A stretch of DNA of 64,000 nt, taken from positions 48,820 through 112,819 of the forward strand of contig NZ_JANFXK010000014.1 of NCBI RefSeq assembly GCF_024459955.1. Reading direction: 5' to 3'. How positions within the stretch are numbered: position 1 is the first letter of the stretch; the number at the start of each line of letters is the position of its first letter. The translations under genes were made by a program, and so were the position numbers. Source of the DNA: Anaerovorax odorimutans. Its GTDB lineage: Bacteria > Bacillota > Clostridia > Peptostreptococcales > Anaerovoracaceae. Positions 52,524-61,886 of this stretch are shown here, piece after piece. The notes beneath the pieces are model-generated. The model worked only from the letters and a program-made list of their open reading frames with translations. It did no database searches and was not told where the DNA came from.

Positions 52524-53540
52524 TCACTGCAGATCGCTGTTTTGGATCAGCGCTTTCACATCGCTGCGGATTCGCTCGATCATGGAATCCGACAAATTGT
52601 TCTGCGAAACGGCAACCCGGTCAATGGCCGCTGTTAAACGTTCCTTGGAAGATTCACATCCTGCCAGACTTGTTTTCATACGCGAGATATAATCCTGGTC
52701 CATGGCATCCGAATAAATATCTGCCTCTTTGACGATGCCCTTTTTAATTTGAAGAAGCATCTCTATGTCGCCCCAATCGAAGCGCTGCTTCAGCCTCCGG
52801 TTATAAAAGCGGTTCTCGCCCCGGTTCCACTCCTCCGAAAGATATCTCTGCACAAGCGGATCGATGGTCCCTGACGGCAGAGTCTCTTCTGATAAGCGGT
52901 TCACCGGCAGGCCGTAGACCCGGCCAAAGGCATCTTCCAGAGCTTCCTTAACTTCGCTGACCGTAATGTCCGCCTTAAAATCCCGGAGGTTGGCCACCCG
53001 TGATTTGACAGAATCAACGCCCTTGAGCGCAAGCTTTTCCTTTGAGACTCGCAGATATTTTTCGATTTTGTTTTTATCCGTGTCGATCAGCAGGGTACCA
53101 TGATGGTAACAACGCCCGGACATCCGATAAAACGCGTTCCCTGATATCTTGGCACCGCAGACGGTCACATCGTTTCTGCCTGTTTGCTCCGCTGTAATGC
53201 CCAGATTCTCCAGCGCCGCGAGAATCACTCCGATCTGCCGGGAGATGTCATAATCCTCTTTTCTGACGATAAAGGTAAAGTTCAGGTTTCCCAGATCGTG
53301 AAATACGGCGCCGCCTCCCGAAAGCCGCCTGACCATAAATATACCGTCTTTCTCCGCCCTTTCCACGTCACATTCCTTCAGCAGGTTCTGGTTCCTTCCG
53401 ATCACAACCGTATGACGGTTGCGCCACAGGAATAAAATGCACGTTTCCTCCGGCACGTTCATGGTCAGATATTCTTCTACCGCCAGGTTTTTGTACGGCA
53501 GCGTTTCCGCTGTGTCCAACAGCCATAATCGCTTAATCAT
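52524..53540 (-). CDS. lplA: lipoate-protein ligase
   Basis: A 338-residue enzyme with the LplA motif RRLSGGGAVFHDLGNLNF, the catalytic lysine in AKISGNA and a C-terminal accessory domain. It attaches lipoate to GcvH. I take the ATG at 53540, which overlaps the gcvPB stop by eight bases; a GTG at 53549 is also possible. Placement inside the operon fits supply of the lipoyl group. Confidence 0.9.
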   Translation of the reverse strand: MIKRLWLLDTAETLPYKNLAVEEYLTMNVPEETCILFLWRNRHTVVIGRNQNLLKECDVERAEKDGIFMVRRLSGGGAVFHDLGNLNFTFIVRKEDYDISRQIGVILAALENLGITAEQTGRNDVTVCGAKISGNAFYRMSGRCYHHGTLLIDTDKNKIEKYLRVSKEKLALKGVDSVKSRVANLRDFKADITVSEVKEALEDAFGRVYGLPVNRLSEETLPSGTIDPLVQRYLSEEWNRGENRFYNRRLKQRFDWGDIEMLLQIKKGIVKEADIYSDAMDQDYISRMKTSLAGCESSKERLTAAIDRVAVSQNNLSDSMIERIRSDVKALIQNSDLQ

Positions 53541-54996
53541 CGTTCTCACACTCAGCGAACGAATAGCGGACCAGCGGATGTCTGGCGGCGGTTACTTCAT
53601 CGGGCCGCTTTATGGCCGCTTTGTGCGGGGCGCCGGCAAGCTTTTCCGGGTTCTCATACGCTTCTTCTCGTATCTTCCGCAATATGGATATTGCTTCGTC
53701 AAGGGTTTCTCTGGTTTCCGTTTCCGTCGGTTCGATCATCAGCGCTTCCTTTACGATCAGCGGGAAGTACACAGTGGGCGGGTGGATCCCGTAATCAATC
53801 ATGGCTTTTGCCACATCCATGGCGGTCACATCGGTTTCCCGTTTCAGGTCTTCCGCGCTGATGACAAACTCGTGCATGCAGGCCTCGCTGTATGGAATGG
53901 AATAAACGTCTTCCAGCTTCGCTTTCATGTACTTGGCATTGAGTACCGCGTTCTTCGCCGTATAGGGCACGCCTTCCCGGCCGAGAACCAGCAGATAGGC
54001 CAGCGCTTTCGCCACCACCAGCGCATTGCCGTAAAACATACCCACTGACCCGAAAGAACGTTCCGGGGAGGCAAAGCAATACTGTCCGCCATTGGCGCCT
54101 TCCGTTTTGCTGACCCTCTTTCCCGGCAGATACTGCGCAAGAAATTCCTTGCAGGCTACGGGGCCGCTGCCCGGACCGCCTCCGCCGTGGGGCGTGGAAA
54201 AGGTTTTATGTAAATTCATGTGCATCACATCAAATCCCATGTCGCCCGGGCGGACAATTCCCATGATGGCGTTTAAATTTGCTCCGTCATAGTAGCACAG
54301 TCCTCCCGCCTCATGGATGATTTCCGTGATTTTCAGGATATCTTTGTCGAAGATCCCCAGTGTATTGGGGTTGGTCAGCATCAGGCCCGCCGTGTCTTCC
54401 CCGGCCATCGCTGCCAGCTGCTCTAAATCCAGACCGCCGTCTTCATTGGAAGGAACGCTGATCACTTCATATCCGCACATGGCTCCACTGGCCGGATTCG
54501 TACCATGGGAAGAATCCGGCACCAGGATCTTGTTTCGCTTTGTATCATGATTGGCGGTATGATACGCCTTGATCAGCAGCAGCCCTGTAAATTCTCCGTG
54601 GGCGCCGGCCGCCGGCTGAAAACTCACGGCGTCCATCCCCGTGATCCCGCACAGATATTCTTCCGCTGAATCCAAAATTTCCATCCAGCCCTGAACCGAA
54701 TCTTCCGGCTGCAAAGGATGAATATCCGTCAGTTCTTTATATGCCGCGACCGTCTCATTCACCTTGGGATTGTACTTCATTGTACAGGAACCCAAGGGGT
54801 AAAAACCATCGTTTACACCGTACGCCCGCTCTGCCAGTCTGCTGTAATGCCTGCTGATTTCGGTCTCCGACATCTGCGGCAGTCTCAGTGCTTTCGTTCT
54901 GCACCGGTCAGGAGAAAAACTAACTTCCTCCACATCGCATACAGGCAGAACCGAAAGCCTTCTCCCGGAAGTGCTTTTTTCAAAAATCAAGTCCAT
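53533..54996 (-). CDS. gcvPB: glycine dehydrogenase (decarboxylating) subunit 2
   Basis: A 487-residue PLP enzyme subunit with the PLP lysine in MNLHKTFSTPHGGGGPG, SSHGTNPASGAM and YPLGSCTMKYNP. With GcvPA it makes the P-protein that decarboxylates glycine and loads the aminomethyl group on GcvH. AAAGGAGG is upstream of the ATG at 54996, one base after the gcvPA stop. Confidence 0.95.
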   Translation of the reverse strand: MDLIFEKSTSGRRLSVLPVCDVEEVSFSPDRCRTKALRLPQMSETEISRHYSRLAERAYGVNDGFYPLGSCTMKYNPKVNETVAAYKELTDIHPLQPEDSVQGWMEILDSAEEYLCGITGMDAVSFQPAAGAHGEFTGLLLIKAYHTANHDTKRNKILVPDSSHGTNPASGAMCGYEVISVPSNEDGGLDLEQLAAMAGEDTAGLMLTNPNTLGIFDKDILKITEIIHEAGGLCYYDGANLNAIMGIVRPGDMGFDVMHMNLHKTFSTPHGGGGPGSGPVACKEFLAQYLPGKRVSKTEGANGGQYCFASPERSFGSVGMFYGNALVVAKALAYLLVLGREGVPYTAKNAVLNAKYMKAKLEDVYSIPYSEACMHEFVISAEDLKRETDVTAMDVAKAMIDYGIHPPTVYFPLIVKEALMIEPTETETRETLDEAISILRKIREEAYENPEKLAGAPHKAAIKRPDEVTAARHPLVRYSFAECENDD

Positions 54997-54997
54997 G

Positions 54998-56359
54998 CTA
55001 TGCCTCCTTTCCATCAGCTGCTTTGCGTAAAACCGACGTTACAATTCCGGCGGCTTCCTCGATTTCGGCTCTTGTATTGAGCTCGGTCGCGCACCAGAGA
55101 AGGTGTCCTTCCCAAAGAGGCAGTCCGCCTAAAATCCCCTGCTCCTCCAGCGCCCGCAAAATCTCTTCATTGGAAACCCCAGAGCCCCTTGGCACAGCTG
55201 CGACGAATTCGTTAAAGAATTCATGCTCCCTGTCGATTTCCAGGCCTGCCTCGCAGAGTTTTTCTGCCAGATAGTGGGCCTTCGCAGCCGACTGCCTGGC
55301 TACCTCCGCAATTCCTTCCGGCCCCATCGCCGCCATATAAACCGAGGCTGTTAACGCGCACAGGGCTTCGTTGGAGCAGATGTTGGAACTGGCTTTGTCT
55401 CTGCGAATATGCTGTTCCCGGGCCTGAAGGGTCAGAACAAACGCCCGCTTGCCGTCAGCGTCCGTTGTTTCTCCCACGATTCTCCCCGGGAGCTTGCGCA
55501 TCATATCTTTTTTTGCCGCCATGTAGCCCAGGTACGGGCCTCCAAAGGAAAGGGGAATACCGAGGGGCTGCCCTTCTCCCACTGCGATATCCGCTCCATA
55601 TTCACCCGGCGTCTTTAAGATTCCCAGCGATGTGGGCTCACAGCCCATAATAAACTTTGCCTTCGCCTGATGCGTCAAATCCACCAAAGGCTCCGGTTCT
55701 TCAAGAAGGCCGTAAAAATTGGGCTGCTGCATGTAAAAGCAGGCCGGCTTCTCCTCTTTTTCAAGAAGCTCCCGCAGTGAATCGGCATCGATCAGATGGC
55801 TTTCCGTCCGGGGAACAACGACCAGTTTGGTATTGGATGCCCGGCAGTAGGTTTTCATGACTTCCATCACATTGGGATGAATGGTGTCAGCTGCGAAAAC
55901 CGTTTCGTGGCGTTTGTCTTTGCACATCATCGCCGCTTCCGCCGCCGCGACCGCGCCGTCGTAGACAGATGCGTTGGAAACATCCATGCCGGTCAGCTCG
56001 CAAATCATGGTCTGATATTCAAAGATCGATTGCAGAATCCCCTGGCTCAGCTCCGCCTGATAGGGAGTATATGCTGTTTTAAATTCTTCCTTCTCAACGA
56101 TGCTGGTCACAATGGACGGAATGTAATGCCGGTAAGCGCCCGCCCCGCGAAAACAGCTCTTATAGACCTTGTTTTTCTCCGACACGGACTTCATCTTGCG
56201 GACCACTTCCAGTTCGCTCATCCCTGCCGGAATATCCGGCCCCTCCGGGATTATCATCTCCTGCGGCAGTTCGGAAAACAGGTCCTCAAAGCTGTCGAAC
56301 CCCGCCTCTTTCAGCATTTCCATCTGTTCTTGCTCGGTATTGGGAACATAGGAGCCCAT
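54998..56359 (-). CDS. gcvPA: glycine dehydrogenase (decarboxylating) subunit 1
   Basis: This 453-residue N-terminal half of the P-protein has YTPYQAELSQGILQSIFEYQ and QPNFYGLLE landmarks and a C-terminal region ending in TRAEIEEAA. It lacks the PLP lysine, which is in GcvPB. The split two-subunit form is usual in Bacillota and archaea. AAAGGAGG precedes the ATG. Confidence 0.95.
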   Translation of the reverse strand: MGSYVPNTEQEQMEMLKEAGFDSFEDLFSELPQEMIIPEGPDIPAGMSELEVVRKMKSVSEKNKVYKSCFRGAGAYRHYIPSIVTSIVEKEEFKTAYTPYQAELSQGILQSIFEYQTMICELTGMDVSNASVYDGAVAAAEAAMMCKDKRHETVFAADTIHPNVMEVMKTYCRASNTKLVVVPRTESHLIDADSLRELLEKEEKPACFYMQQPNFYGLLEEPEPLVDLTHQAKAKFIMGCEPTSLGILKTPGEYGADIAVGEGQPLGIPLSFGGPYLGYMAAKKDMMRKLPGRIVGETTDADGKRAFVLTLQAREQHIRRDKASSNICSNEALCALTASVYMAAMGPEGIAEVARQSAAKAHYLAEKLCEAGLEIDREHEFFNEFVAAVPRGSGVSNEEILRALEEQGILGGLPLWEGHLLWCATELNTRAEIEEAAGIVTSVLRKAADGKEA

Positions 56360-56395
56360 TTAAAACACCTCCTTTAGCTACTCTTTCAAGGATCA

Positions 56396-56779
56396 TTATT
56401 TTTCTAAGGATTCAACGAAGGCTTCATATTCCTCGGAATTGAGGAAGTCCGCGAAAGCCGTAATTTCATCGATTTTCACCAGCCAGGCTTCATAGGGGTC
56501 GGCATTGATAAGCTGAGGTTCATCCAGCAGCTCCTCGTTGATTTCCGCAATTTTCCCGGACAGAGGCGACAGGACGTCGGATACCGCTTTCACCGATTCC
56601 ACGTCCGCGAAAACATCATCGACGCCAAACTCCTCTCCTTCTTCCGGCAAATTGACAAATACCAGATCTCCCAGCTCTTTCTGGGCGTAGTCCGTCAGCC
56701 CTACCAAAGCCGTGGTATCATCCGTCATCTTAATCCATTCATGTGTTTTGGAATACTTTAATTCTTTTGGGAAATTCAT
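56396..56779 (-). CDS. gcvH: glycine cleavage system H-protein
   Basis: A 127-residue lipoyl carrier. The lipoylated Lys64 lies in [21 protein letters not shown] near the start and [15 protein letters not shown] in the core are typical. GGAGGT lies ten or so bases before the ATG. It shuttles the aminomethyl group between the P- and T-proteins and is reoxidised by LpdA. Confidence 0.95.
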   Translation of the reverse strand: MNFPKELKYSKTHEWIKMTDDTTALVGLTDYAQKELGDLVFVNLPEEGEEFGVDDVFADVESVKAVSDVLSPLSGKIAEINEELLDEPQLINADPYEAWLVKIDEITAFADFLNSEEYEAFVESLEK

Positions 56780-56879
56780 AATTTTACCTCCATAAACTAA
56801 TATCAAATATACAAATCATTTACTTTGTATACCCCTTTTAAATGTTGACCTTCTCACTGCCAGCCGCCATTGACGCTGT

Positions 56880-59537
56880 TTACAGTCCCAAACGCACGCC
56901 CAGGTCTTCCAGGGCTTTGCTCATCCTTGAATCGTCAAAGCAGTATTTCATATCGGTAAATTTGCTGCGAAGCTTTATTACCTCGTCTTTTACGTTTTTC
57001 CCCTTGAGTATACACGCGGCCATCAGGCCGGCCAGCTCATCGAATTCCTTTTCCGTAAAGCCAAAACGGGTCATTTCCGCCACTCCCAGCCGCAGCGCAC
57101 CTGAGGCGGTGAAGCCTTCTTCCACCGGCGTTGCCTGATAGTTGCAGATCAGGTTATTGTCCTCCAGCCTCTGTGCCACTTCCGGCCCGGTTCCGTATCC
57201 CACATTCACGATTACCTGATGGGTTTGTGTGAAGCCGAGCGCCGGGTCGCCTTCCACCCTCAACCCTTCTCTGTTCAGGCTTTGGGCGAAGCTTTTGGCA
57301 CTCGCAATGACATTTTTCTGATACTTGTCCTTGTACGCGTTCATCTCATAAACTGCCATCAAAAGCGCCAGCTGGGTGCCCAGATGATGGTTGCTGGTAC
57401 TCCCCGGGAAAGCGCGGGACTGGATGGTTTCCCATAACTCGTATTTCAGATCGGTTTCTTTCCAGTTTCCCCCGATTATGCCCCGCTGCGGGCCGAAAAA
57501 GGTTTTGTGGGTGGAGCCGGTTACCAGGTCCGCGCCATCTTCGAATGGCTTCTGAAAGTGGTCGCCGATCAGCCCCAAAACATGGGCCATATCGTACATA
57601 ATGTTCGTATCATATCCCATTTCACGGACGAACTGGCTGATTTCTTTTACCGGTTCCCGGTAGATTACCATGCTCTTGCCAAAAATGATTAATTCCGGTT
57701 TGTATTCGTCGATGATTTTTTTCGTTTCTTCAACATCGATCCGATACGGATCTTCGGCGCATACGGGGAAATTTACAACTGCCTTTCGTTCTGTAACCGG
57801 GTCCACAGCGATGTAATCCTTCAGCGCGCCCATTGGCTGAGCGGAAAGATGGCCGCCCTTGATAATATGGTTGTTCAGCACATAGCCGAGGCGCCGCGGT
57901 TCCCGTTTCCGATTCAGGCGGTTTTTAAAATCAACGAGAGCGGAGAACACACAGGTGTTGGACATCTGGCCGCTGATTACGCGGGTCTCCACTTCCCTGC
58001 AGCCCAGATAGCGTTTCATCTCTTCCATCAGCAGCTCTTCCACCCGGCCGATAAATTCCGTTCCCTGATAGTAAAAGATTTCTTCGTCATAAAAGGAGGC
58101 TACTTTTCGATGCTCCGCATACCGGAATGAGGGATCTGCGATTTCCAGCATACGCACGGCCTTTGAAGCGGACATTTCCGATGGGATCAGGTTTATGCAT
58201 TCCTCCTGCCGCCAAATATGGTTGCTCAGGGTATCGCCAATCAGCTTGTAAGCGGCGTCCTGTCCCGGTATCGTCTTTTCCGCCGGTTCGTCTTCCTTCT
58301 GGCGATAGAGAATCACGCGGGTGTACGGCGGCGCGTCATTTTTCATATGAAATTCCGGTATCACCGCATCCACCATTTTCCCCCGGATATCCACCTGCAC
58401 CCGTTCATCGGTCAGTATGGTGCTGTCAATATAGCAAAAGCCGATGCTCCGCCGGTTGATCTGCTCCGTGATTTTCGTACTCAGACCTTTGCCTTCCGAC
58501 ACATAGTAGGGCACCATCGTTCCGCTGGAAACATAGCCGACTTTCTTTCCATCCTTCAGCACCGGACAGCCGGCGCGCATTACGCCTCTGCCAAGAAGGG
58601 TGATGGGCATGATTCTCCGCGGCAGAGCGGCGCAGTCGGAGAAGTCCCGATTATGTATCCGCAAAAAGGCCTGCTGCTGTTTTTCCAATTGACCTCGCCC
58701 AATATAGGCGCCCTTTTGCTCCGCGAAGCTGACGGCAAACTTTGCCAGGGGGATGGCAAAGATGGGGATTTCCTTTCCCTCTTCATCCTGCCCCAGCTCA
58801 TGCCCGTGCAGGGGCATTCCCGCTTCCAGGCGGGTTGTGTCCCGTGCTCCCAGGCCGGCCGGTCTCGCTCCCTCTTCGATCAATCTGTCCCAAAGCTTTC
58901 GGGCATATTCGCTCTTCACATACACTTCATAGCCGATGGGTTCGCCCGTATAACCGGTCTTGGCTATCCGCATCACCATATTATCCAAAGAAGGCACAGT
59001 CAGGGTATTCAGTTCATTTCTCATCGGTTCTGTCAGCTGCACGCTGCCGACGATTCTCTGCAGAATGTTTTTGGATTCCGGCCCCTGCACGGCAATGGCT
59101 GCCCATAGGGGCGTCACATTCTCCATAACAGCATCAAAGTCTTTGATTTTCTCGGAAAAATGCTCCCACACAGTATCCGTATTGGCGGCATTTACTACCA
59201 CGGAAAAATAGTCCTCTTCAAAACGATACACATAGGCATCATCAATGGCACCTCCCTGTTCATTGGGTATGATTGAATACTGCGCCTGATTCAGCTTTAA
59301 GGCCTGCACATTTCCGGTCATTACGTGCTGCAGAAACCCCACTCTTTCCGGTCCTCTTATGATCAGCCGACCCATATGGGATACGTCAAAGATGCTGCAC
59401 CCATGTCTGGTATACAGATGCTCCGCGATGATTCCGGTCGGGTACTGCATCGGCATCTCCCATCCCCCGAAATCGACCATCTTGGCGCCTGCGTCCACAT
59501 GGGCTTGGTGCAGTTGCGTCTGCTTTAATTCTGCCAT
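56880..59537 (-). CDS. gcvT-glyA: GcvT-GlyA fusion: aminomethyltransferase plus serine hydroxymethyltransferase-like
   Basis: An 885-residue bifunctional protein. Residues 1-405 are GcvT (VDFGGWEMPMQY, FDVSHMGRL, GGAIDDAYVYR with the catalytic Asp). A linker (about 405-425) leads to a GlyA-like domain (425-885) with the PLP lysine at 678 in TGSTHKTFFGPQRG. The usual SHMT motif EGYPGKRYYGG is replaced by RYAEHRKVASFYDEEIF, so this is a divergent branch. Fusion would pass 5,10-methylene-tetrahydrofolate from GcvT straight to serine formation. First gene of the operon, behind the glycine riboswitch. Confidence 0.9.
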   Translation of the reverse strand: MAELKQTQLHQAHVDAGAKMVDFGGWEMPMQYPTGIIAEHLYTRHGCSIFDVSHMGRLIIRGPERVGFLQHVMTGNVQALKLNQAQYSIIPNEQGGAIDDAYVYRFEEDYFSVVVNAANTDTVWEHFSEKIKDFDAVMENVTPLWAAIAVQGPESKNILQRIVGSVQLTEPMRNELNTLTVPSLDNMVMRIAKTGYTGEPIGYEVYVKSEYARKLWDRLIEEGARPAGLGARDTTRLEAGMPLHGHELGQDEEGKEIPIFAIPLAKFAVSFAEQKGAYIGRGQLEKQQQAFLRIHNRDFSDCAALPRRIMPITLLGRGVMRAGCPVLKDGKKVGYVSSGTMVPYYVSEGKGLSTKITEQINRRSIGFCYIDSTILTDERVQVDIRGKMVDAVIPEFHMKNDAPPYTRVILYRQKEDEPAEKTIPGQDAAYKLIGDTLSNHIWRQEECINLIPSEMSASKAVRMLEIADPSFRYAEHRKVASFYDEEIFYYQGTEFIGRVEELLMEEMKRYLGCREVETRVISGQMSNTCVFSALVDFKNRLNRKREPRRLGYVLNNHIIKGGHLSAQPMGALKDYIAVDPVTERKAVVNFPVCAEDPYRIDVEETKKIIDEYKPELIIFGKSMVIYREPVKEISQFVREMGYDTNIMYDMAHVLGLIGDHFQKPFEDGADLVTGSTHKTFFGPQRGIIGGNWKETDLKYELWETIQSRAFPGSTSNHHLGTQLALLMAVYEMNAYKDKYQKNVIASAKSFAQSLNREGLRVEGDPALGFTQTHQVIVNVGYGTGPEVAQRLEDNNLICNYQATPVEEGFTASGALRLGVAEMTRFGFTEKEFDELAGLMAACILKGKNVKDEVIKLRSKFTDMKYCFDDSRMSKALEDLGVRLGL

Positions 59538-59565
59538 TATAGCTCCTCCTCACTTTTTAAAATAC

Positions 59566-59599
59566 CAAAAAGCGCACAAACAAATTATGTCTGTGCGCT
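59566..59599 (-). terminator. expression-platform terminator of the glycine riboswitch
   Basis: AGCGCACA / TGTGCGCT stem with a 13-nt loop and a run of T on the minus strand, between the second aptamer and gcvT-glyA. Glycine binding should prevent its formation. Confidence 0.8.
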
Positions 59600-59745
59600 C
59601 TGTCTCTTTACCTGAAAGATTTATCTTCTTCGGTGCATTGCTGCTTTCCAGAGTGTCGTCCAAGTTCGGTTCTTTTGCCTGAGAGTTTTTCGCTCTGTTC
59701 ACCTTCGGCGCTGTATCCGCTACAGTCTCTCCCCAACTCTTCATC
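59600..59745 (-). ncRNA. tandem glycine riboswitch
   Basis: Two consecutive glycine aptamers on the minus strand. The first begins GGGGAGAGACTG and contains CGCCGAAGG and CTCAGGCAAAAG; the second contains GCACCGAAG and TCAGGTAAAGAGACAG. The CCGAAG and CAGG(C/T)AAA signatures in tandem are diagnostic. It sits between a strong promoter and the glycine cleavage operon and is expected to switch it on when glycine is abundant. Confidence 0.95.
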
Positions 59746-59764
59746 CGACTTTTAATTTTGTTTA

Positions 59765-59793
59765 ATTATATCATAGTCAGATTTTTCCGTCAA
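59765..59793 (-). promoter_or_regulatory. promoter of the glycine cleavage operon
   Basis: TTGACG (59788-59793) and TATAAT (59765-59770) on the minus strand, 17-bp spacer, just upstream of the riboswitch. Confidence 0.85.
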
Positions 59794-59890
59794 TTATTTT
59801 TCACTAAGATGCCGCAAATGAATTGTAAAAATTTTACTATAAATATGTCGAAATCGTTGGATGGTTCCTCTATAATAAGGAAAGGCATGA

Positions 59891-59980
59891 ATGGGTGGCG
59901 AAAGCGGTGTTATTGTGATGGTTTTGATCGAATACATAAAAAGTAACCGCCTCGTAGCAAAGTGTCGGTTACTTTTTTAA
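59891..59980 (+). CDS. possible small peptide gene, 29 aa
   Basis: The peptide starts MGGESGVIVMVLIEYIK and ends CRLLF. AAGGAAAGG precedes the ATG by five bases. The hydrophobic centre and the way the reading frame runs through the terminator hairpin are seen in small type I toxin-like peptides, but the match is by general appearance only. Confidence 0.3.
   Translation: MGGESGVIVMVLIEYIKSNRLVAKCRLLF
59941..59978 (+). terminator. rho-independent terminator
   Basis: AAGTAACCG / CGGTTACTT, 9-bp stem followed by TTTT. A second short hairpin (ACCGTT-TTC-AACGGT) follows near 59994-60008. Confidence 0.75.
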
Positions 59981-60131
59981 CCACATTAGGCTAACCGTTT
60001 TCAACGGTCCATCCTTCTTGTCTTTATTATACAGAAATGAAATTGATATTTCAATAAAAACTTGTCTGCTAAAATCCCGCAGATTTAAAAGAGAGGGCCG
60101 TTCATTCAAGGCGGCCCTCTCTGCTTTTGCG

Positions 60132-61003
60132 TTAAATCAGTTTTTCGCTGTAAATATCCTCAAGACCATATCGCTTTACCCGCTCCCGGATTTCCTCCGG
60201 GTCAATGGAGTACAGCCCCTTTTCCTTCATCCTCTTGAAATATTCCGCTCCGGCAAAGGTGTAGCGGGTCATCAGCCCTTCTTCCTTTTTCAGGTTTTTG
60301 TTAGCAAAAGCGATCAGGTCGCCGATCGCCAGACCGATGGGCAGTTCCAGAAGTTTCATTCCTTTTAGATACCGCACCGCGTTGTGCCCAGCAAGGCTTC
60401 CCGTGGATATGGCCTCCGTGTGACCCACGAATAACCCGGATTTTTCTCCGCCGCAGAAAATGTTTTCAATTCCCGTGGCCTTCATGGTGTTTTCCCGTTC
60501 GGCAACGGACAGATAGCGGATCGAATTACCTTTCCCTCCCGCATAGGGGTCCACGTACCTGGCGTTTTCAAAGCCGGGAACTCGCCGCAGGCTTTCCAAC
60601 GGGAAGAATGGCGTCATAATCTTGGCGTACCCCGTATCCAGCAGCACGATGTTCTCCGCGTACTCAGTCAGGGCGTACTGCTGGCAGACCTTCAGGTCCA
60701 GCTTCTCCGGCACGATTTCTTCCTTCGGCACCGGAATCACGGCTACTCCGTATTCGTCCAGCTGCTGGCGGATCTCATCGGACAGGGACCCTTTTTCCAG
60801 TTTGCCTGATCCGCTAAAGGCTCCGAAGGCGCCGTCTTTTCGTTTGCCCATGATATCGCTCTTACCGGCTTTCTGGGTGATGCTGACTCTCGGGCCAAAG
60901 GACGGGCATCTGAGGATGCACATGCAGCAGCCGTTGCCGTATGTAAGGCAGTTGCCCATGGGCCCGGTAGAGCCGTGTAATTTGGTAAGCAGATTTTAGG
61001 GCT
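60132..61003 (-). pseudogene. 5'-truncated FAD-dependent oxidoreductase (TrmFO/GidA-like)
   Basis: The frame encodes the C-terminal part of a flavoprotein, with ENIFCGGEKSGLFVGHTEAIS and STGSLAGHNAVRYLKG as the second FAD-contact region. Protein-like sequence (KLHGSTGPMGNCLTYGNGC) continues upstream of the apparent ATG at 60959 until a stop at about 61004. The N-terminal FAD-binding GxGxxG domain is absent. The break lies 40 bases from a toxin gene, so rearrangement linked to the toxin-antitoxin or recombinase region probably removed the 5' part. The frame is intact over its 290 codons, so loss may be recent. Confidence 0.65.
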
Positions 61004-61042
61004 ATACGCACTCAGGGAATACTCGAATCACTTTTTTCTTGT

Positions 61043-61351
61043 TCAAAAAAGAAAATCTCCGTAATTCTGTATATCATTTATGACATGTTCTATATAAACA
61101 GTAGGGCTTTCACCTTCCTTGATTTGATAAACAAACCACAAATGAGGCCAAAACATCAGCACTCTGTACTTGGAAGGAATGTTAGGGATCCTCCCGCAGC
61201 CAGAGTATGGCAGTTGTGCTAATGTATCGATTTTCTCTTCATATGCGGCAATAAACTTTTCAGCTGTACCGATTCCTTTATCCGACAATAACAAAAGCAT
61301 ATAATCTTCAAAAGCCTGTTTTGCCACAGGAGATATCACTACTTCATACAT
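61043..61351 (-). CDS. RelE/ParE-family toxin
   Basis: A 102-residue protein with the ParE/RelE fold pattern: EVVISPVAKQAFEDYM at the start, LPYSGCGRIPN, YRVLMFWPHLWFVYQI and VYIEHVINDIQNYG at the end. Members cleave mRNA on the ribosome or poison gyrase. It overlaps the antitoxin gene by 13 bases. Confidence 0.85.
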   Translation of the reverse strand: MYEVVISPVAKQAFEDYMLLLLSDKGIGTAEKFIAAYEEKIDTLAQLPYSGCGRIPNIPSKYRVLMFWPHLWFVYQIKEGESPTVYIEHVINDIQNYGDFLF

Positions 61352-61626
61352 TCCGCATACTCCCTGAGCTTTTGCCGCAGTTCAGCTCCGACTTCTTTGG
61401 CAGAGAAATCTTTAACTCCCAGATTTCTCTGCTCTTCAATTTCTATTAATTTTTCTCTTAGCTCTAGTTGCTTTACTCTTTGATCATATGTCTCTACATC
61501 CATAACGACCAATTCGCCTTCACCATTTTTCGTCAGAAACACAGGTTCCCTTTTTTCTTTGCACAGAGCTGCAATTTCATTATAATTCTGCCTGATAGCG
61601 GCAGATGGTTTGATAATCGTAGTCAT
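61339..61626 (-). CDS. Phd/YefM-family antitoxin
   Basis: A 95-residue protein with the Phd/YefM N-terminus (TTIIKPSAAIRQNYNEIA, EPVFLTKNGEGELVVMDVETY) and a charged helical C-terminus that would wrap the toxin. GGAAGGAAG precedes the ATG. It binds and neutralises the toxin encoded downstream and normally represses the pair. Confidence 0.88.
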   Translation of the reverse strand: MTTIIKPSAAIRQNYNEIAALCKEKREPVFLTKNGEGELVVMDVETYDQRVKQLELREKLIEIEEQRNLGVKDFSAKEVGAELRQKLREYAECMK

Positions 61627-61697
61627 AATCGTCTTCCTTCCATATAGTATAATCCTGCCTATAAACTATATTAATTCTACTATAATTTGTGAGCTAT

Positions 61698-61749
61698 GTC
61701 GAGCAAATTTCACGCCTATTCCACCTTGTAGTGAAGTCGGATCAATTAA
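61698..61749 (+). repeat. repeat module T, second copy
   Basis: GTCGAG, TTTCACG, TTCCACCTTG and a closing TCAATT at matching spacing with 7261-7310. It lies between the antitoxin and recombinase genes. Confidence 0.6.
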
Positions 61750-61886
61750 AGAATATCGTATTGTTTTCTGTCCAGCAATTTGTATCCAAAGTAAGTATCC
61801 ATCAGCTTTGTCTGCTCCGGACAGAAGCTGAAATCAACTCGCTATAATACATCCGTGTTAATTTGCCAGCCACTGACTGGCATTTC

